A stretch of 64,000 nt of DNA, taken from Ciona intestinalis (Eukaryota; Chordata; Ascidiacea; Phlebobranchia; Cionidae). Position 1 is the stretch's first letter. Every line of letters begins with the position of its first letter. The stretch covers positions 3,455,557-3,519,556 of the forward strand of contig NC_020172.2 in NCBI RefSeq assembly GCF_000224145.3, written 5' to 3'. A program made the position numbers and the translations under genes. A model generated the notes under the pieces. That model searched no databases. It worked only from the letters and a program-made list of their open reading frames with translations, and was not told the origin of the DNA. Of the stretch, positions 55,701-64,000 are shown piece by piece.

Positions 55701-58393
55701 TACTTTAGCACATAATATACCATGTTTTAAAATCCTGTTTCAAAATTTAACAACGCTGGTTAAGAGTCGTGAAGGTACGGTTATATAATTTTGTTTTATA
55801 TGATTCGTTTACCACTAAATGAGAAGATAAAATATAAAAAAGGCATGTGACCCTTACCCCAAACTATTACAAGAACGCAGAATATACAGCAAGAAAAAAA
55901 AATGTCCAATTACTTTGAAATATTTTAAAATTTGCAAAATAACTGGCAGATAAGAAATAAGTCTACATCCTAATTTGGAATTATTTTAAATCAATTAAGT
56001 GAAAGCTTTAAATTAATTGAGCTGTCAGGGAAAAGTTTGTTTGTAATTTGTTGTAAATGTGCTGGCCATTCGTTGTGACAGGAGAAAACAGACACGAGCT
56101 ACACAGTGACGAGTTGATTTATAGTAATAAGTGACGTAAATACGCGTACCGGAACCGTATAGTATCTCGGCAGAGTTGAAAAGTAAATTTTGACAGTAAC
56201 GTGATACGAAGGTTTAGTTTCGGCGCAAATTTAGAGTCGCGGTGATATATACAAAACACACTCGGACGCGTGACTGTGACAGCCCTTCGCATTTGTGCTG
56301 TCAAAACCCATCTTGCATGATGTTGAACGACTCAAAACATCCGCCGTTTTCGGCGTGGCGAACTAACCTTTCGTTTTGTTCACGGATACTCTAGCGGACT
56401 TGGCTACTTTTTTACAATGTTGATTAATAATTTATCCCCGCCTTATTCGCAGCGTTCTTACCGACGAAGAGTGACCACTATCGTCCTGGCTTTGGTGTTT
56501 CTTTTCGTGGCCAGTTGGTTACCATGGCATAGCTTCCAACTGGCAAAGATCGTTGGTTTTCCAATGCCGGCCGAAAGCTGCACCAATTTTCAATATGGAG
56601 TGCGAATTACAGCTTATCTAAGCAGCGCTCTGAATCCCTTTCTCTACAGGTAAGGAATCCTATTATCGGTATAGGGCTAAGTGGTCAGAGTGTTGACAGA
56701 TCCAGGGTTTTGTATCCAGAACAAAAATCGTTAACTGGCCTTACAATGCTTATACTAATCAACCAAATCTGTCCAACCTGTCCTCGTTAATCTAGATAGC
56801 GCGCGGTTCGTTAGAGCCTTTTGAAGTTAATTTTGTGTGAAAGTGTCGTGTTTAACAGCAAAATTTCTAACCGAAATCGTGTCCGGGCGTACAGAATGTG
56901 GTTAAGCGGTTCGATTCCGACACAAATTTGCCACCGAAGGAGCGTGTACAGTCTGCTCTTTGTTGTTCTTCGGGGTTGCGGGGGGTTATCAGTGTTAAGA
57001 AACGGTCGCACTCTTTGTCTTTGACGTGCTCCCAATTCGAACGCATATTAGGCGGTTAATTTCGTTAAACTTTCATTTCGACTAACGGGCATTGTGACCT
57101 TTAATGCCCCTCCATGCCCCTTGACTTCAATTCAATTATTGGTTAAGGGTTAATTCAGAATTTTCACATATCGCATAAGCTGGCTTTGATCAAAGCTTAT
57201 AGTGTAAGCAACACAACTGCGGTTATGAATTTTTAAATAGCTATTGCATTAGCGAATAAGTAACACTAATTGACAGCAGTGGGATATCGCTATATCATTT
57301 GAGAATGAAAGTAATTGGTCCTCTGTTAAAACTAATATGCTAATATGTCGATTTTTGACACCCAGTACGGCGCATGAATCGTTAAAATCTATAATAAGAC
57401 TAATTAGGCTTAGTTTTTTGACGTAAACCGAAACAGCGTAGTTCTAATGATTTTTTGAAACACGAATTCGTGGCATGTCAAAATTGTTACGTAATTTTTT
57501 TAGTTGCAGTATTTTTAGGTGTGGTGATTTCGATATTTTTGACACAGTCAAAATAGAAATAATGCAAATTAAGGTGACGTACACAAGAAACTCGCTAATG
57601 CAAAATAAGACCCGAATTTATGTTATTAGAATACGAAAAACAGGTTTTACCCATAGGTGGCCAAAAAACGACAGTCATTTTAACAGGGTGTCCTGTTTCA
57701 GAAACTTCGTGCCAGCTTTATACGAGTTATGAAGTATGTTACTTTGTAGGCAAATATTTTGGGGGGATTTTTTTAAGCGTAGCTGATAACTTGATTAGCA
57801 CATTAGTGACCACACTAAGTTGGAGCAAATGCCGTTAAGTGTCATGCCCAAGGACACATTTATTTATCTGTAACTGGGTTTATATACTGAGTGGCTTATC
57901 AATAAAGATAACTTTAAAGGCATGATTGCACCGTCATCGTTAAAAAATGCTAGCTAAAATACTCGAGTGAAATTGTCAAAAATGCGTGGCTGCTAAATCT
58001 AAAAATAAATCAAAAAAAGTTTAAAATGAAACAAAATTTAAACACAATATCTTTGCAAAGTGCAGTGAACAGCTTTAGCACTTTGTTTTTATTTGTTTTG
58101 CTTCAGAGGCTAACTAGTATTTTTACAGTTTCCTAGGAGCTAGATTTGCCCAAAGACTCACTAAAGCAAAGGAGACGATGCGCCTGTCAGCCACACGACA
58201 CTCAAGAGTTTTGAGCGGCGATTCAAAACGGAATAAAAGACACCATAGCACCAGTCACAGCGGCAGTGTGAGGCAGCCTACTGCTGAGCGACCGGCAGAG
58301 GCAGCACGAGACGTTGTGTACTGGCGAGGGACCACCGAGAACGGAAACACGGGCGAAACATTTGCCAATAAGACAGAGAAAACAGAAGTTTGA
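49777..58393 (+). CDS. Class A (rhodopsin-like) peptide-type GPCR (481 aa, 8 exons)
   Basis: Exons: 49777-49831, 50205-50355, 51125-51287, 51650-51901, 53301-53515, 54814-54961, 56453-56649 and 58129-58393; phases match, 1446 nt. Landmarks: GNMVV in helix 1, LALADTLFLLMLPF in helix 2, conserved Cys in ELCK before helix 3, SFDRYVAV (DRY ~128-130), CLPLILI in helix 5, ASWLPWH in helix 6 and NPFLY in helix 7. Helix 2-3 wording (FLLMLPF, INYYASIYFLV) resembles the somatostatin/opioid/galanin group, so a neuropeptide ligand is likely, but no subfamily can be fixed. Extracellular loop 2 is ~110 residues, far longer than usual, with five N-glycosylation sequons, and exon 5 is almost entirely this loop. 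The tail is basic and Ser/Thr-rich. The next gene is a paralogue. Confidence 0.9.
49890..50200 (+). other. T-rich intron with degenerate short repeats
   Basis: Intron 1 of the GPCR is a series of TTTTT-GGNNCC-TTTATAATTTTTTT-like units. This is low-complexity sequence that ends in the exon 2 polypyrimidine tract. I see no gene. Confidence 0.5.
50487..50612 (+). repeat. SINE 3' part
   Basis: Sense copy in intron 2 of the GPCR: TACGTGGCAACTCGTGAGCG, GTATGAAACAGAAAACCCAT, ending in CATTCATTCATTAAC. Confidence 0.8.
50731..50958 (+). repeat. MITE copy with duplicated left flank
   Basis: Forward copy. The 33 bases from GTAGCTAAAATTTTAACAAT through AGTAAGGTGGGGA occur twice in a row, so flank plus MITE terminus were duplicated together. 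Confidence 0.9.
51305..51500 (-). repeat. SINE copy
   Basis: Antisense copy starting less than 20 bp after the donor of GPCR exon 3: ACTTTATCCTCGCATGACCG, CACCTCGTGCCAGCTTACTG, CCATTAGTGACCACTGGGTT. Confidence 0.85.
51910..52130 (-). repeat. SINE copies, two partial in tandem
   Basis: Two (GAAT)n-started antisense fragments follow within 10 bp of the donor of GPCR exon 4. The second has TTTTTCTTTGCGTGGCAGGA and ACACCTCGTGCC. Confidence 0.8.
52131..52831. other. Intron 4 of the GPCR, unique part
   Basis: About 700 bases without exon, MITE or SINE. Nothing recognisable. Confidence 0.4.
52832..53030 (-). repeat. MITE copy
   Basis: Reverse copy in intron 4 of the GPCR with a good right end TCTTCCCCCACCCTACTG. 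Confidence 0.9.
53031..53217 (+). repeat. MITE copy, diverged subtype
   Basis: Forward copy directly adjoining the previous one. AGTTATGTAGGTTAAGATGT at the left, TTCTTACCACAAACTACTAT at the right. Confidence 0.75.
53578..53762 (+). repeat. MITE copy
   Basis: Forward copy in intron 5 of the GPCR, ~60 bp after the exon 5 donor. Confidence 0.9.
54118..54203 (-). repeat. MITE fragment
   Basis: Right end of a reverse copy (CGTAATGTTCTAAAGGTGTC, CCGTCTTTCTCATCCTATTA) directly before another copy. Confidence 0.65.
54204..54398 (-). repeat. MITE copy, diverged subtype
   Basis: Reverse copy: AGTTGGGGTAAGAGGGTCTA to CTATCTTACCCCGCAACACT, same subtype as 32642-32828. Confidence 0.8.
54399..54813. 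other. Unique intron sequence before GPCR exon 6
   Basis: About 410 bases of AT-rich sequence. No repeat family or frame of interest. Confidence 0.4.
54987..55055 (-). repeat. MITE fragment
   Basis: Left third of a reverse copy (AATAGGGTGGGGTAAGATGG, TTTAGTAGTAAAC), 25 bp after the exon 6 donor of the GPCR. Confidence 0.75.
55150..55433 (-). repeat. MITE copy followed by a second right half
   Basis: A reverse copy ends near 55348 (CATCTTACCCCACGACTCCT). A further GTTGTTAATTGTTTAAAACA to CGTCTTCCCCCATCCTACTA half follows at once. Confidence 0.8.
55680..55870 (+). repeat. MITE copy, diverged subtype
   Basis: Forward copy in intron 6 of the GPCR: TTTGGGGTCAGATGGATACT to GTGACCCTTACCCCAAACTA. 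Confidence 0.75.
55871..56452. other. Unique part of GPCR intron 6
   Basis: Nearly 600 bases with no recognised repeat. A short minus-strand frame at 56119-56304 lacks any domain and is not called. Confidence 0.4.
56650..57640. other. GPCR intron 7, unique part
   Basis: About 1 kb without MITEs. The paired frames at 56811-57035 lie on opposite strands and have no splice or domain support. Confidence 0.4.
57650..57870 (-). repeat. SINE copy
   Basis: Antisense copy in intron 7 of the GPCR: GGTGGCCAAAAAACGACAGT, CTTCGTGCCAGCTTTATACG, GTGTCATGCCCAAGGACACA. Confidence 0.8.
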
Positions 58394-59860
58394 AGGAGTT
58401 GAATCTTGATGGGAAAAAATGTTAAATTTGCACATATTTAAACATTGCGTAAAAAACTGTGAAAGACTTCTTGAGACGTTTATTTTTTCTTGTCTTAATT
58501 TGTTTACGATTGCGGAACAATGCATAATAGTCATTTTGCATGCTATTAATTTAGATACGATATACGGACCTGCTTATCGAACGGCGGTGTCATGTTTGTG
58601 TGTGCGATTTAATAATTAATGAATAAGATACACCGGTATTTGCGTTAGAGCAAACAACTCATTTTCCCCCATGCAGTATTAATATACCCCTGAGTACAGG
58701 TTAAAGACTACACTGGAAATAGGACAAGTCCTGTTTGGGAATCCTTGACAGTAATTATCAACACATGCCATCGTGGTTTAGGCTTCTCCCACGCCGTGAT
58801 TTGCCACGCCGCAGAAACTAAATTCCGACGAATGCCGGATGCGTAGTGCATGCGTTCGCTGTCGTGCCCATTTGTACATTATGGTTCATTCGACAAAAAT
58901 AAATCATTCTCTGCAAACTGGACAATCACTCAGTAGCCAGAAAGGTCTGGGAAACGCCGCCAAAGGTCCAGTGATGGATGCATCTTGCAAAAGAAACGTG
59001 GGCTATGCTTCTGCTGTTATGACTTCACCGGAACGGGCCTGGCACGATCGGCGCCAGACATTAATCAGCGCTTGTTTCTAAGATGCGGGCGGGATTCGGT
59101 GTAATAGTCCACCTACACTGAGAAAGACGAAGCGTGCTTCAGCTACCTTGTTTTGAGGTAATGCGCGTGACTCGCTATAGGGAACCAGCCCATACTGTTG
59201 TTGTTGCGCCGCGACATTTCAAAATTGGGCCTTGTTCGCAGTTTGATTGCTCCGCTATACTTTATGAGTAATCTGTTTACAAACAGCGCGCCTTATGCCC
59301 TGCTTCGAACTTGAGCGCTTATAGGAGCTCGGCTGACGGGTTTAGCAATTTAATATGCGATAAATAGGCCATATGTGGTGTGCAGTGTGTTTTAAACGGC
59401 CTTAGGCTGTCGACAGTTAATATATATGCAGATCAGTCAGAGATATAATGGGGTTATGTATATTAGTAAAAAAAGTCCAATCCGCAGCAGTGTATGCTTT
59501 ATGAATATATTAGGAGCTAAGACGGTTTAAAAACGTGATAACAATTAAACAATTGTACTATTTTCGCAATTTTTGCAAACGTTTTATGGCCAGCTATTTT
59601 GCGTACAATTTTGGTGTGTAGGCCGCGAGTATCAAATAGCTTGAATTTCAGAATAATGGAGCTCATTTTATAATCTTTCGTGATTTATACAGTGTTGTTA
59701 TATTCAGCGTGGTGTGCCTTGAAGGCACAAGTTTTAGCATAGGGACCTGTGTATCGATCAATTTATAATTAAAATATAAAGAAATTAGCTTGAAAAAGAT
59801 GATTTCTGCCAAAGGTAAGAATTTCACACATTCTAAAACATTAATTTGTAATGCGTATAA

Positions 59861-60053
59861 AATATTGTGGGGGAAGATAGGACAGCTTTTCATTCTATTT
59901 TCTCGTCCCATTTGTTAGGAAAAAGGGACATTTAATGAATTATAAAGCCGTATCCTCACGACCTCCGTAAACCGTTGTTTATTATTTAAAACTAGATCAG
60001 GATATTTGGATAGTATGTGTTAAACATGTCTCGTCCCCCCCACCCAACTATAT
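59861..60053 (-). repeat. MITE copy
   Basis: Reverse copy: TTGTGGGGGAAGATAGGACA at the left, CTCGTCCCCCCCACCCAACT at the right. Confidence 0.9.
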
Positions 60054-60240
60054 GTGATTTTTACCTAGATATTTGTATCTGTTGTTGCCACATTAAAAGC
60101 GTCTGACAGAGTGTTTGTTTTTTATTTATACAATGTGCTTGCCGAAGGGACATTATGCCCGAGAAAGGTTATACCGATTTTAATATCGGAAAATACTTTT
60201 TAAACTGTGAGCTGTTTGTAAACTGATAGATGAAGCTACA

Positions 60241-60440
60241 GTATAGTATAGGGTGGGGGGAAGATAAGACACATTTGGAACGTAATAACCAAACATATCC
60301 TCGTGTTTTAAACAATTAACAACGGTCTACGGGAGTCGTGAGGATACTGTTTTAGAACTCTTTGAATACTCCTTGTCTACTACCAAATGAAACGAGAAAA
60401 TAGAACGAAAAAGTGTCCTATCTTCCCTTACCCTACTATA
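60241..60440 (+). repeat. MITE copy
   Basis: Forward copy: AGGGTGGGGGGAAGATAAGA and GTCCTATCTTCCCTTACCCT. Confidence 0.9.
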
Positions 60441-60445
60441 CAATA

Positions 60446-60637
60446 CAGTAGGGTGGGGAAGATGGGACAGCTTTTAACTCTATTTTGTCGTCCGATTTAC
60501 TAGTAAACAGGGAACATTTAAAGAATTATAAAACTATATTCTTACGACTCTCATAGACCGTGTTAATTGTTTAAAACACGATCAGAATATTCAGATATTA
60601 TATGCTAAAAGTGTCCCACTTTCCCCACCCTACTACA
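60446..60637 (-). repeat. MITE copy
   Basis: Reverse copy only 5 bp from the previous forward copy, so the pair forms a large imperfect inverted repeat of ~400 bp. Confidence 0.9.
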
Positions 60638-61061
60638 TAACATAGCGCGGTAATTTACCGTTAAGTGCTGTTGTGGCTATCGACCAGCACATAACCATAA
60701 CGAATTGCCTTGTGCAATTTTTTTAGAATGTGGGGTAATTTAAAATTCATTGCGCTCTCTTGCGAGTATTCGCAACAATGAAATTGCTGTAGCATTCTCA
60801 ACGGGGTTCACTTTTAACGAAGGCGACTCAAATTACTCGCTCTTTCAAACCTGTGCCAATTATTTTACATTACAGTATTGGTTTAGAATAGTTGAAAGTG
60901 CGTGCGAGTGCACGGAGATCGGGAAAAAATATTTTTTTTGCCGGGATAGCGCGTATCAACACGCCGATCAAAATTAAAATTCACCCGATGTCTTTTTTGC
61001 GAAAAAACCTTACTGCTGAACTCAACAAAAAGAATAATAATTTCCGTTTCCCATTTCATAG

Positions 61062-63631
61062 ACACTTGCCCCGAACCACAGCCCGTTTTTGCAGCTGTTG
61101 CCATATTCTTCGTTGCTATTGGTCTAGTGGGAAACGCGATTGTAATATTGCTTATCCTCGTCCTTAAAGAATGCAGCAAGTCGATTACCAATTGGTAAGT
61201 AATGGTATATAGTAGGGCTGGGGAAGATGGGACACATTAAGCACATAATATCCAAAGATCCAGATCCTGTTTTAAACAGTTACCAATGGTCTATGGCAGC
61301 CGTGAGGAAACGGTTTTGTAATTCTTTGAATGTTCTTTGTTTATTACCAAATGGGACGAATCATATAATCAAAAGGTGTCCCATCACCCCCATCCTTATA
61401 TTGTTTTTATCTTTAAATTTAATCCCCTGAATTAACAGGTACATTCTGCAACTTGCAATTGCCGACACTTTGTTTCTGCTGATGCTGCCCTTTACCGCCT
61501 CTAGCGAGCTAAGCGGAGAATGGTCCTATGGGATTGTCATGTGCAAAATAAAGGAAGCAATTCTTTTCATAAACTACTATGCCAGCATATACTTCTTGGT
61601 GGTGGGTATTTGGTTCGTGCATAGCCATTAAGCGTGATAGTTTACACGTATTCGTCTAGGTCTGAGTTAATTTCCGAAAATCATAAATGTTTTAATTGCC
61701 ACGACTTTTGCATTAAAGGACGATTTGATTACTCAATTGGTCCACAGTAGACTTGCGACTTTTCTGAAAATTGCATACATGAATTTCGGTGTAAAGAAGC
61801 TAAAGTACTGTTGGGTAAAATGGGACACTTTTAGCACAGCAGAATATAAATATCCTGGTCGCGTTTTAAACAATGACCAACGGTCTATAGGATTCGTGCT
61901 GTCACTGTTTTATAATTCTTTGAATGTTCTTTATTTACTACCAAATGGGACAAGAAAATAGATTGAAAAAGTATCCCATCCTCNNNNNNNNNNNNNNNNN
62001 NNNNNNNNNNNNNNNNNNNNNNNNNNNNNNNNNNNNNNNNNNNNNNNNNNNNNNNNNNNNNNNNNNNNNNNNNNNNNNNNNNNNNNNNNNNNNNNNNNNN
62101 NNNNNNNNNNNNNNNNNNNNNNNNNNNNNNNNNNNNNNNNNNNNNNNNNNNNNNNNNNNNNNNNNNNNNNNNNNNNNNNNNNNNNNNNNNNNNNNNNNNN
62201 NNNNNNNNNNNNNNNNNNNNNNNNNNNNNNNNNNNNNNNNNNNNNNNNNNNNNNNNNNNNNNNNNNNNNNNNNNNNNNNNNNNNNNNNNNNNNNNNNNNN
62301 NNNNNNNNNNNNNNNNNNNNNNNNNNNNNNNNNNNNNNNNNNNNNNNNNNNNNNNNNNNNNNNNNNNNNNNNNNNNNNNNNNNNNNNNNNNNNNNNNNNN
62401 NNNNNNNNNNNNNNNNNNNNNNNNNNNNNNNNNNNNNNNNNNNNNNNNNNNNNNNNNNNNNNNNNNNNNNNNNNNNNNNNNNNAGGCCACGGTTTGTAAT
62501 TCTTTGAATGTTTTTTGTTTATTACCAAATGGGACGAATCATATAATCAAAAGGTGTCCCATCACCCCCATCCTTATATTGTTTTTATCTTTAAATTTAA
62601 TCCCCTGAATTAACAGGTACATTCTGCAACTTGCAATTGCCGACACTTTGTTTCTGCTGATGCTGCCCTTTACCGCCTCTAGCGAGCTAAGCGGAGAATG
62701 GTCCTATGGGATTGTCATGTGCAAAATAAAGGAAGCAATTCTTTTCATAAACTACTATGCCAGCATATACTTCTTGGTGGTGGGTATTTGGTTCGTGCAT
62801 AGCCATAAAGCGTGATAGTTTACACGTATTCGTCTAGGTCTGAGTTAATTTCCGAAAATCATAAATGTTTTAATTGCCACGACTTTTGCATTAAAGGACG
62901 ATTTGATTACTCAATTGGTCCACAGTAGACTTGCGACTTTTCTAAAAAATTGCATACATGAATTTCGGTGTAAAGAAGCTAAAGTACTGTTGGGTAAAAT
63001 GGGACACTTTTAGCACAGCAGAATATAAATATCCTGGTCGTGTTTTAAACAATGACCAACGGTCTATAGGATTCGTGCTGTCACTGTTTTATAATTCTTT
63101 GAATGTTCTTTATTTACTACCAAATGGGACAAGAAAATAGATTGAAAAAGTATCCCATCCTCCCCCACCCTACATAATAACATTCACACAAAAAACTGTG
63201 ATGAATCCCGCGAATCCAGTCCTGACCTAGCTCTTAAAAAGGTAAACAAAAATGATGGCCTCACTTTATAACGTTTTGAGTTATGTGCAGTGTTGTTATT
63301 TACAGCGTGGTATGACTTTAGCATAGTGTATTAACGATTACATAAAGTTTGACACATTCCAAACGAAATAACATTCAGAAGCATTTAATCATTTCAAATT
63401 CCACTATTTTAGATCATGAGTTTTGACCGATATCTCGCTGTTACAAAAGCATTTTCGTCTTCTGACTTGGTAGTGGCTCTTCGAGGACCTCGCGCGGCTG
63501 GAATTATCACCGCAATCGGCTGGGTTATCAGCGTGGGGATTTCGTCCCCTCTTTTTATTTATAGCACCGTGGGCAAATGTAATGTCTGTGCTTATAAATT
63601 CCCGCTGACAAAGGTTGAAAATTCTACTATG
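61062..63631 (+). CDS. Second class A GPCR, tandem paralogue, partial
   Basis: Exons seen: 61062-61194 (DTCPEPQ, GLVGNAIVILLILVL, helix 1), 61439-61601 (LAIADTLFLLMLPF, MCKIKEAILF; helices 2-3), and 63413-63631 (MSFDRYLAV, helix 4, start of loop 2 with KCNVCAYKF). The helix 2-3 exon occurs again at 62617-62779 beyond the N gap; only one copy can be used in a mature receptor. Exon boundaries and phases equal those of the GPCR at 49777-58393, and the wording of helices 2-3 is nearly the same, so this is a tandem duplicate. It continues past the right edge; the first exon is not identified. A 500-N gap at 61984-62483 breaks it. Ligand class should be as for its neighbour, probably a neuropeptide. 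Confidence 0.85.
61207..61401 (+). repeat. MITE copy
   Basis: Forward copy beginning 12 bp after the exon donor at 61194: AGTAGGGCTGGGGAAGATGG to GGTGTCCCATCACCCCCATC. Confidence 0.9.
61310..61983 (+). repeat. Left copy of a near-identical duplication flanking the gap
   Basis: About 675 bp from the middle of a MITE, through the helix 2-3 exon, to the last base before the Ns. It is repeated at 62490-63163 with only a handful of substitutions and small indels. Confidence 0.9.
61805..61983 (+). repeat. MITE copy cut by the gap
   Basis: Forward copy: CTGTTGGGTAAAATGGGACA to AAGTATCCCATCCTC, then Ns. The same element is complete at 62987-63172. Confidence 0.9.
61984..62483. other. Assembly gap (500 N)
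   Basis: Exactly 500 undetermined bases, probably a placeholder of arbitrary length. Frames that run through it are artefacts. Confidence 0.99.
62490..63163 (+). repeat. Right copy of the duplication flanking the gap
   Basis: Matches 61310-61983 with differences such as GTTCTTTG/GTTTTTTG, CCATTAAG/CCATAAAG, TTCTGAAAA/TTCTAAAAAA and GTCGCGTT/GTCGTGTT. The level of difference suits two alleles. Confidence 0.9.
62617..62779 (+). other. Second copy of the GPCR helix 2-3 exon, likely assembly duplicate
   Basis: 163 bp with no difference noticed from the exon at 61439-61601, same acceptor and donor. Using both in one mRNA would repeat helices 2-3, which no working receptor would have. Allelic duplication in the assembly is the simplest view; a true tandem or mutually exclusive exon is less likely. 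Confidence 0.8.
62987..63172 (+). repeat. MITE copy, complete
   Basis: Forward copy: CTGTTGGGTAAAATGGGACA to AAGTATCCCATCCTCCCCCA, in the intron before the DRY exon. Confidence 0.9.
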
Positions 63632-63640
63632 GTAAGTTAC

Positions 63641-63960
63641 GTGGCAAAGTGGTTACCGCACCTGCCTCTATAACCCACATATATTAATGGGTTCGAGGCT
63701 TGTCGCTTCCACCATTGTGTACATATGCGTCCTTGGGCAAGACACTTAATGACAATTGCTTCAACTCAGTGGTCACTAATAGGTTGTCCAAATTATCAAC
63801 CATATACATATAAAATGCCCGAAAAAATAATCACCCACAAAGTAACATATGAATATAGTAACTCATAAACTGGCAAGAGGTGTATGAAACAGAACAGCCG
63901 TGTTACAACGACTGTCATTTTCCGCCATGCGAGGACAAACTAAGTTACCTTCATTTATTA
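63641..63960 (+). repeat. SINE copy, full length with tRNA-like head
   Basis: Sense copy starting at GTGGCAAAGTGGTTACCGCA (A-box-like), with ATGGGTTCGAGGC (B-box-like) ~50 bp later, then the common body and CATGCGAGGACAAACTAAGT, ending CTTCATTT. It starts about 10 bp after the donor of the DRY exon of the second GPCR. Confidence 0.9.
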
Positions 63961-64000
63961 TAACATTGTGTCAACTCATGGTCATATTTTGGTGTAAACT

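Larger units (their letters stand above)
58394..61061. other. Intergenic region between the two GPCR paralogues
   Basis: Holds the 3' UTR of the first GPCR (an AATAAA occurs at 58898-58903), three MITEs, and presumably the promoter and unseen first exon of the second GPCR. A frame at 58839-59081 and overlapping frames at 60750-61191 show no reliable start-plus-donor combination in phase 1, so no first exon is assigned. Confidence 0.45.

Noticed and set aside
56880..56935. tRNA-like word GGTTCGATTCCGAC
   Set aside because: No matching acceptor stem or A-box at the right distance; it does not fold as a tRNA by eye.
58839..59081. Possible first exon of the second GPCR
   Set aside because: It has ATG codons but no donor giving the phase-1 junction that the exon at 61062 needs with an extracellular-type peptide, so the link is not supported.
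61885..62528. Frames of ~190-200 codons across the N gap
   Set aside because: They consist almost wholly of undetermined residues and MITE sequence.

Overview
The window is animal nuclear DNA, most likely from a tunicate of the genus Ciona. The reasons are compact multi-exon genes with canonical GT-AG introns, AT-rich intergenic DNA, a very dense ~200 bp MITE family with ends like GGGTGGGGAAGATGGGACAC, and a tRNA-derived SINE with an (ATTC)n tail. There is no bacterial operon, CRISPR array or phage gene. All exon models below were assembled by eye from open frames, splice sites and matching intron phases. The species name is an inference.

Layout. (1) 1-9.5 kb: mostly non-coding DNA on which three good, and one weak, minus-strand first exons sit (near 7.8, 6.0, 2.3 and 4.4 kb). 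Each has its own ATG and all end in the same phase, so they may be alternative starts of one gene whose body lies left of the window. (2) 9.5-17.6 kb, minus: an unusual pair. A small membrane-protein gene (proposed 175 aa, 7 exons) appears to end one base before the ATG of an uninterrupted 469-codon Ser-rich reading frame. (3) 19.9-26.5 kb, minus: a 14-exon gene for a 530-aa cell-surface protein (signal peptide, CUB, six EGF-like, Sushi, transmembrane, short tail). (4) 27.7-35.4 kb, minus: a 14-exon gene for a 680-aa intracellular protein with the order TIR-SAM-TIR-TIR, the most striking gene here. (5) 38.9-48.0 kb, plus: a 10-exon, 463-aa amino-acid transporter of the AAAP family. (6) 49.8-58.4 kb, plus: an 8-exon, 481-aa class A peptide-type GPCR with a very long extracellular loop 2. 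(7) 61.1 kb to the right edge, plus: a partial tandem paralogue of that GPCR, interrupted by a 500-N gap whose two flanks are almost identical, which looks like a false duplication in the assembly.

More than fifty MITE copies or fragments and about sixteen SINE copies are spread over the window, mostly inside introns. Twelve of the thirteen introns of the TIR/SAM gene carry one or more. The TIR/SAM gene and the CUB/EGF/Sushi gene are head-to-tail neighbours and could both act in recognition or innate immunity, but that link rests only on domain content and position.
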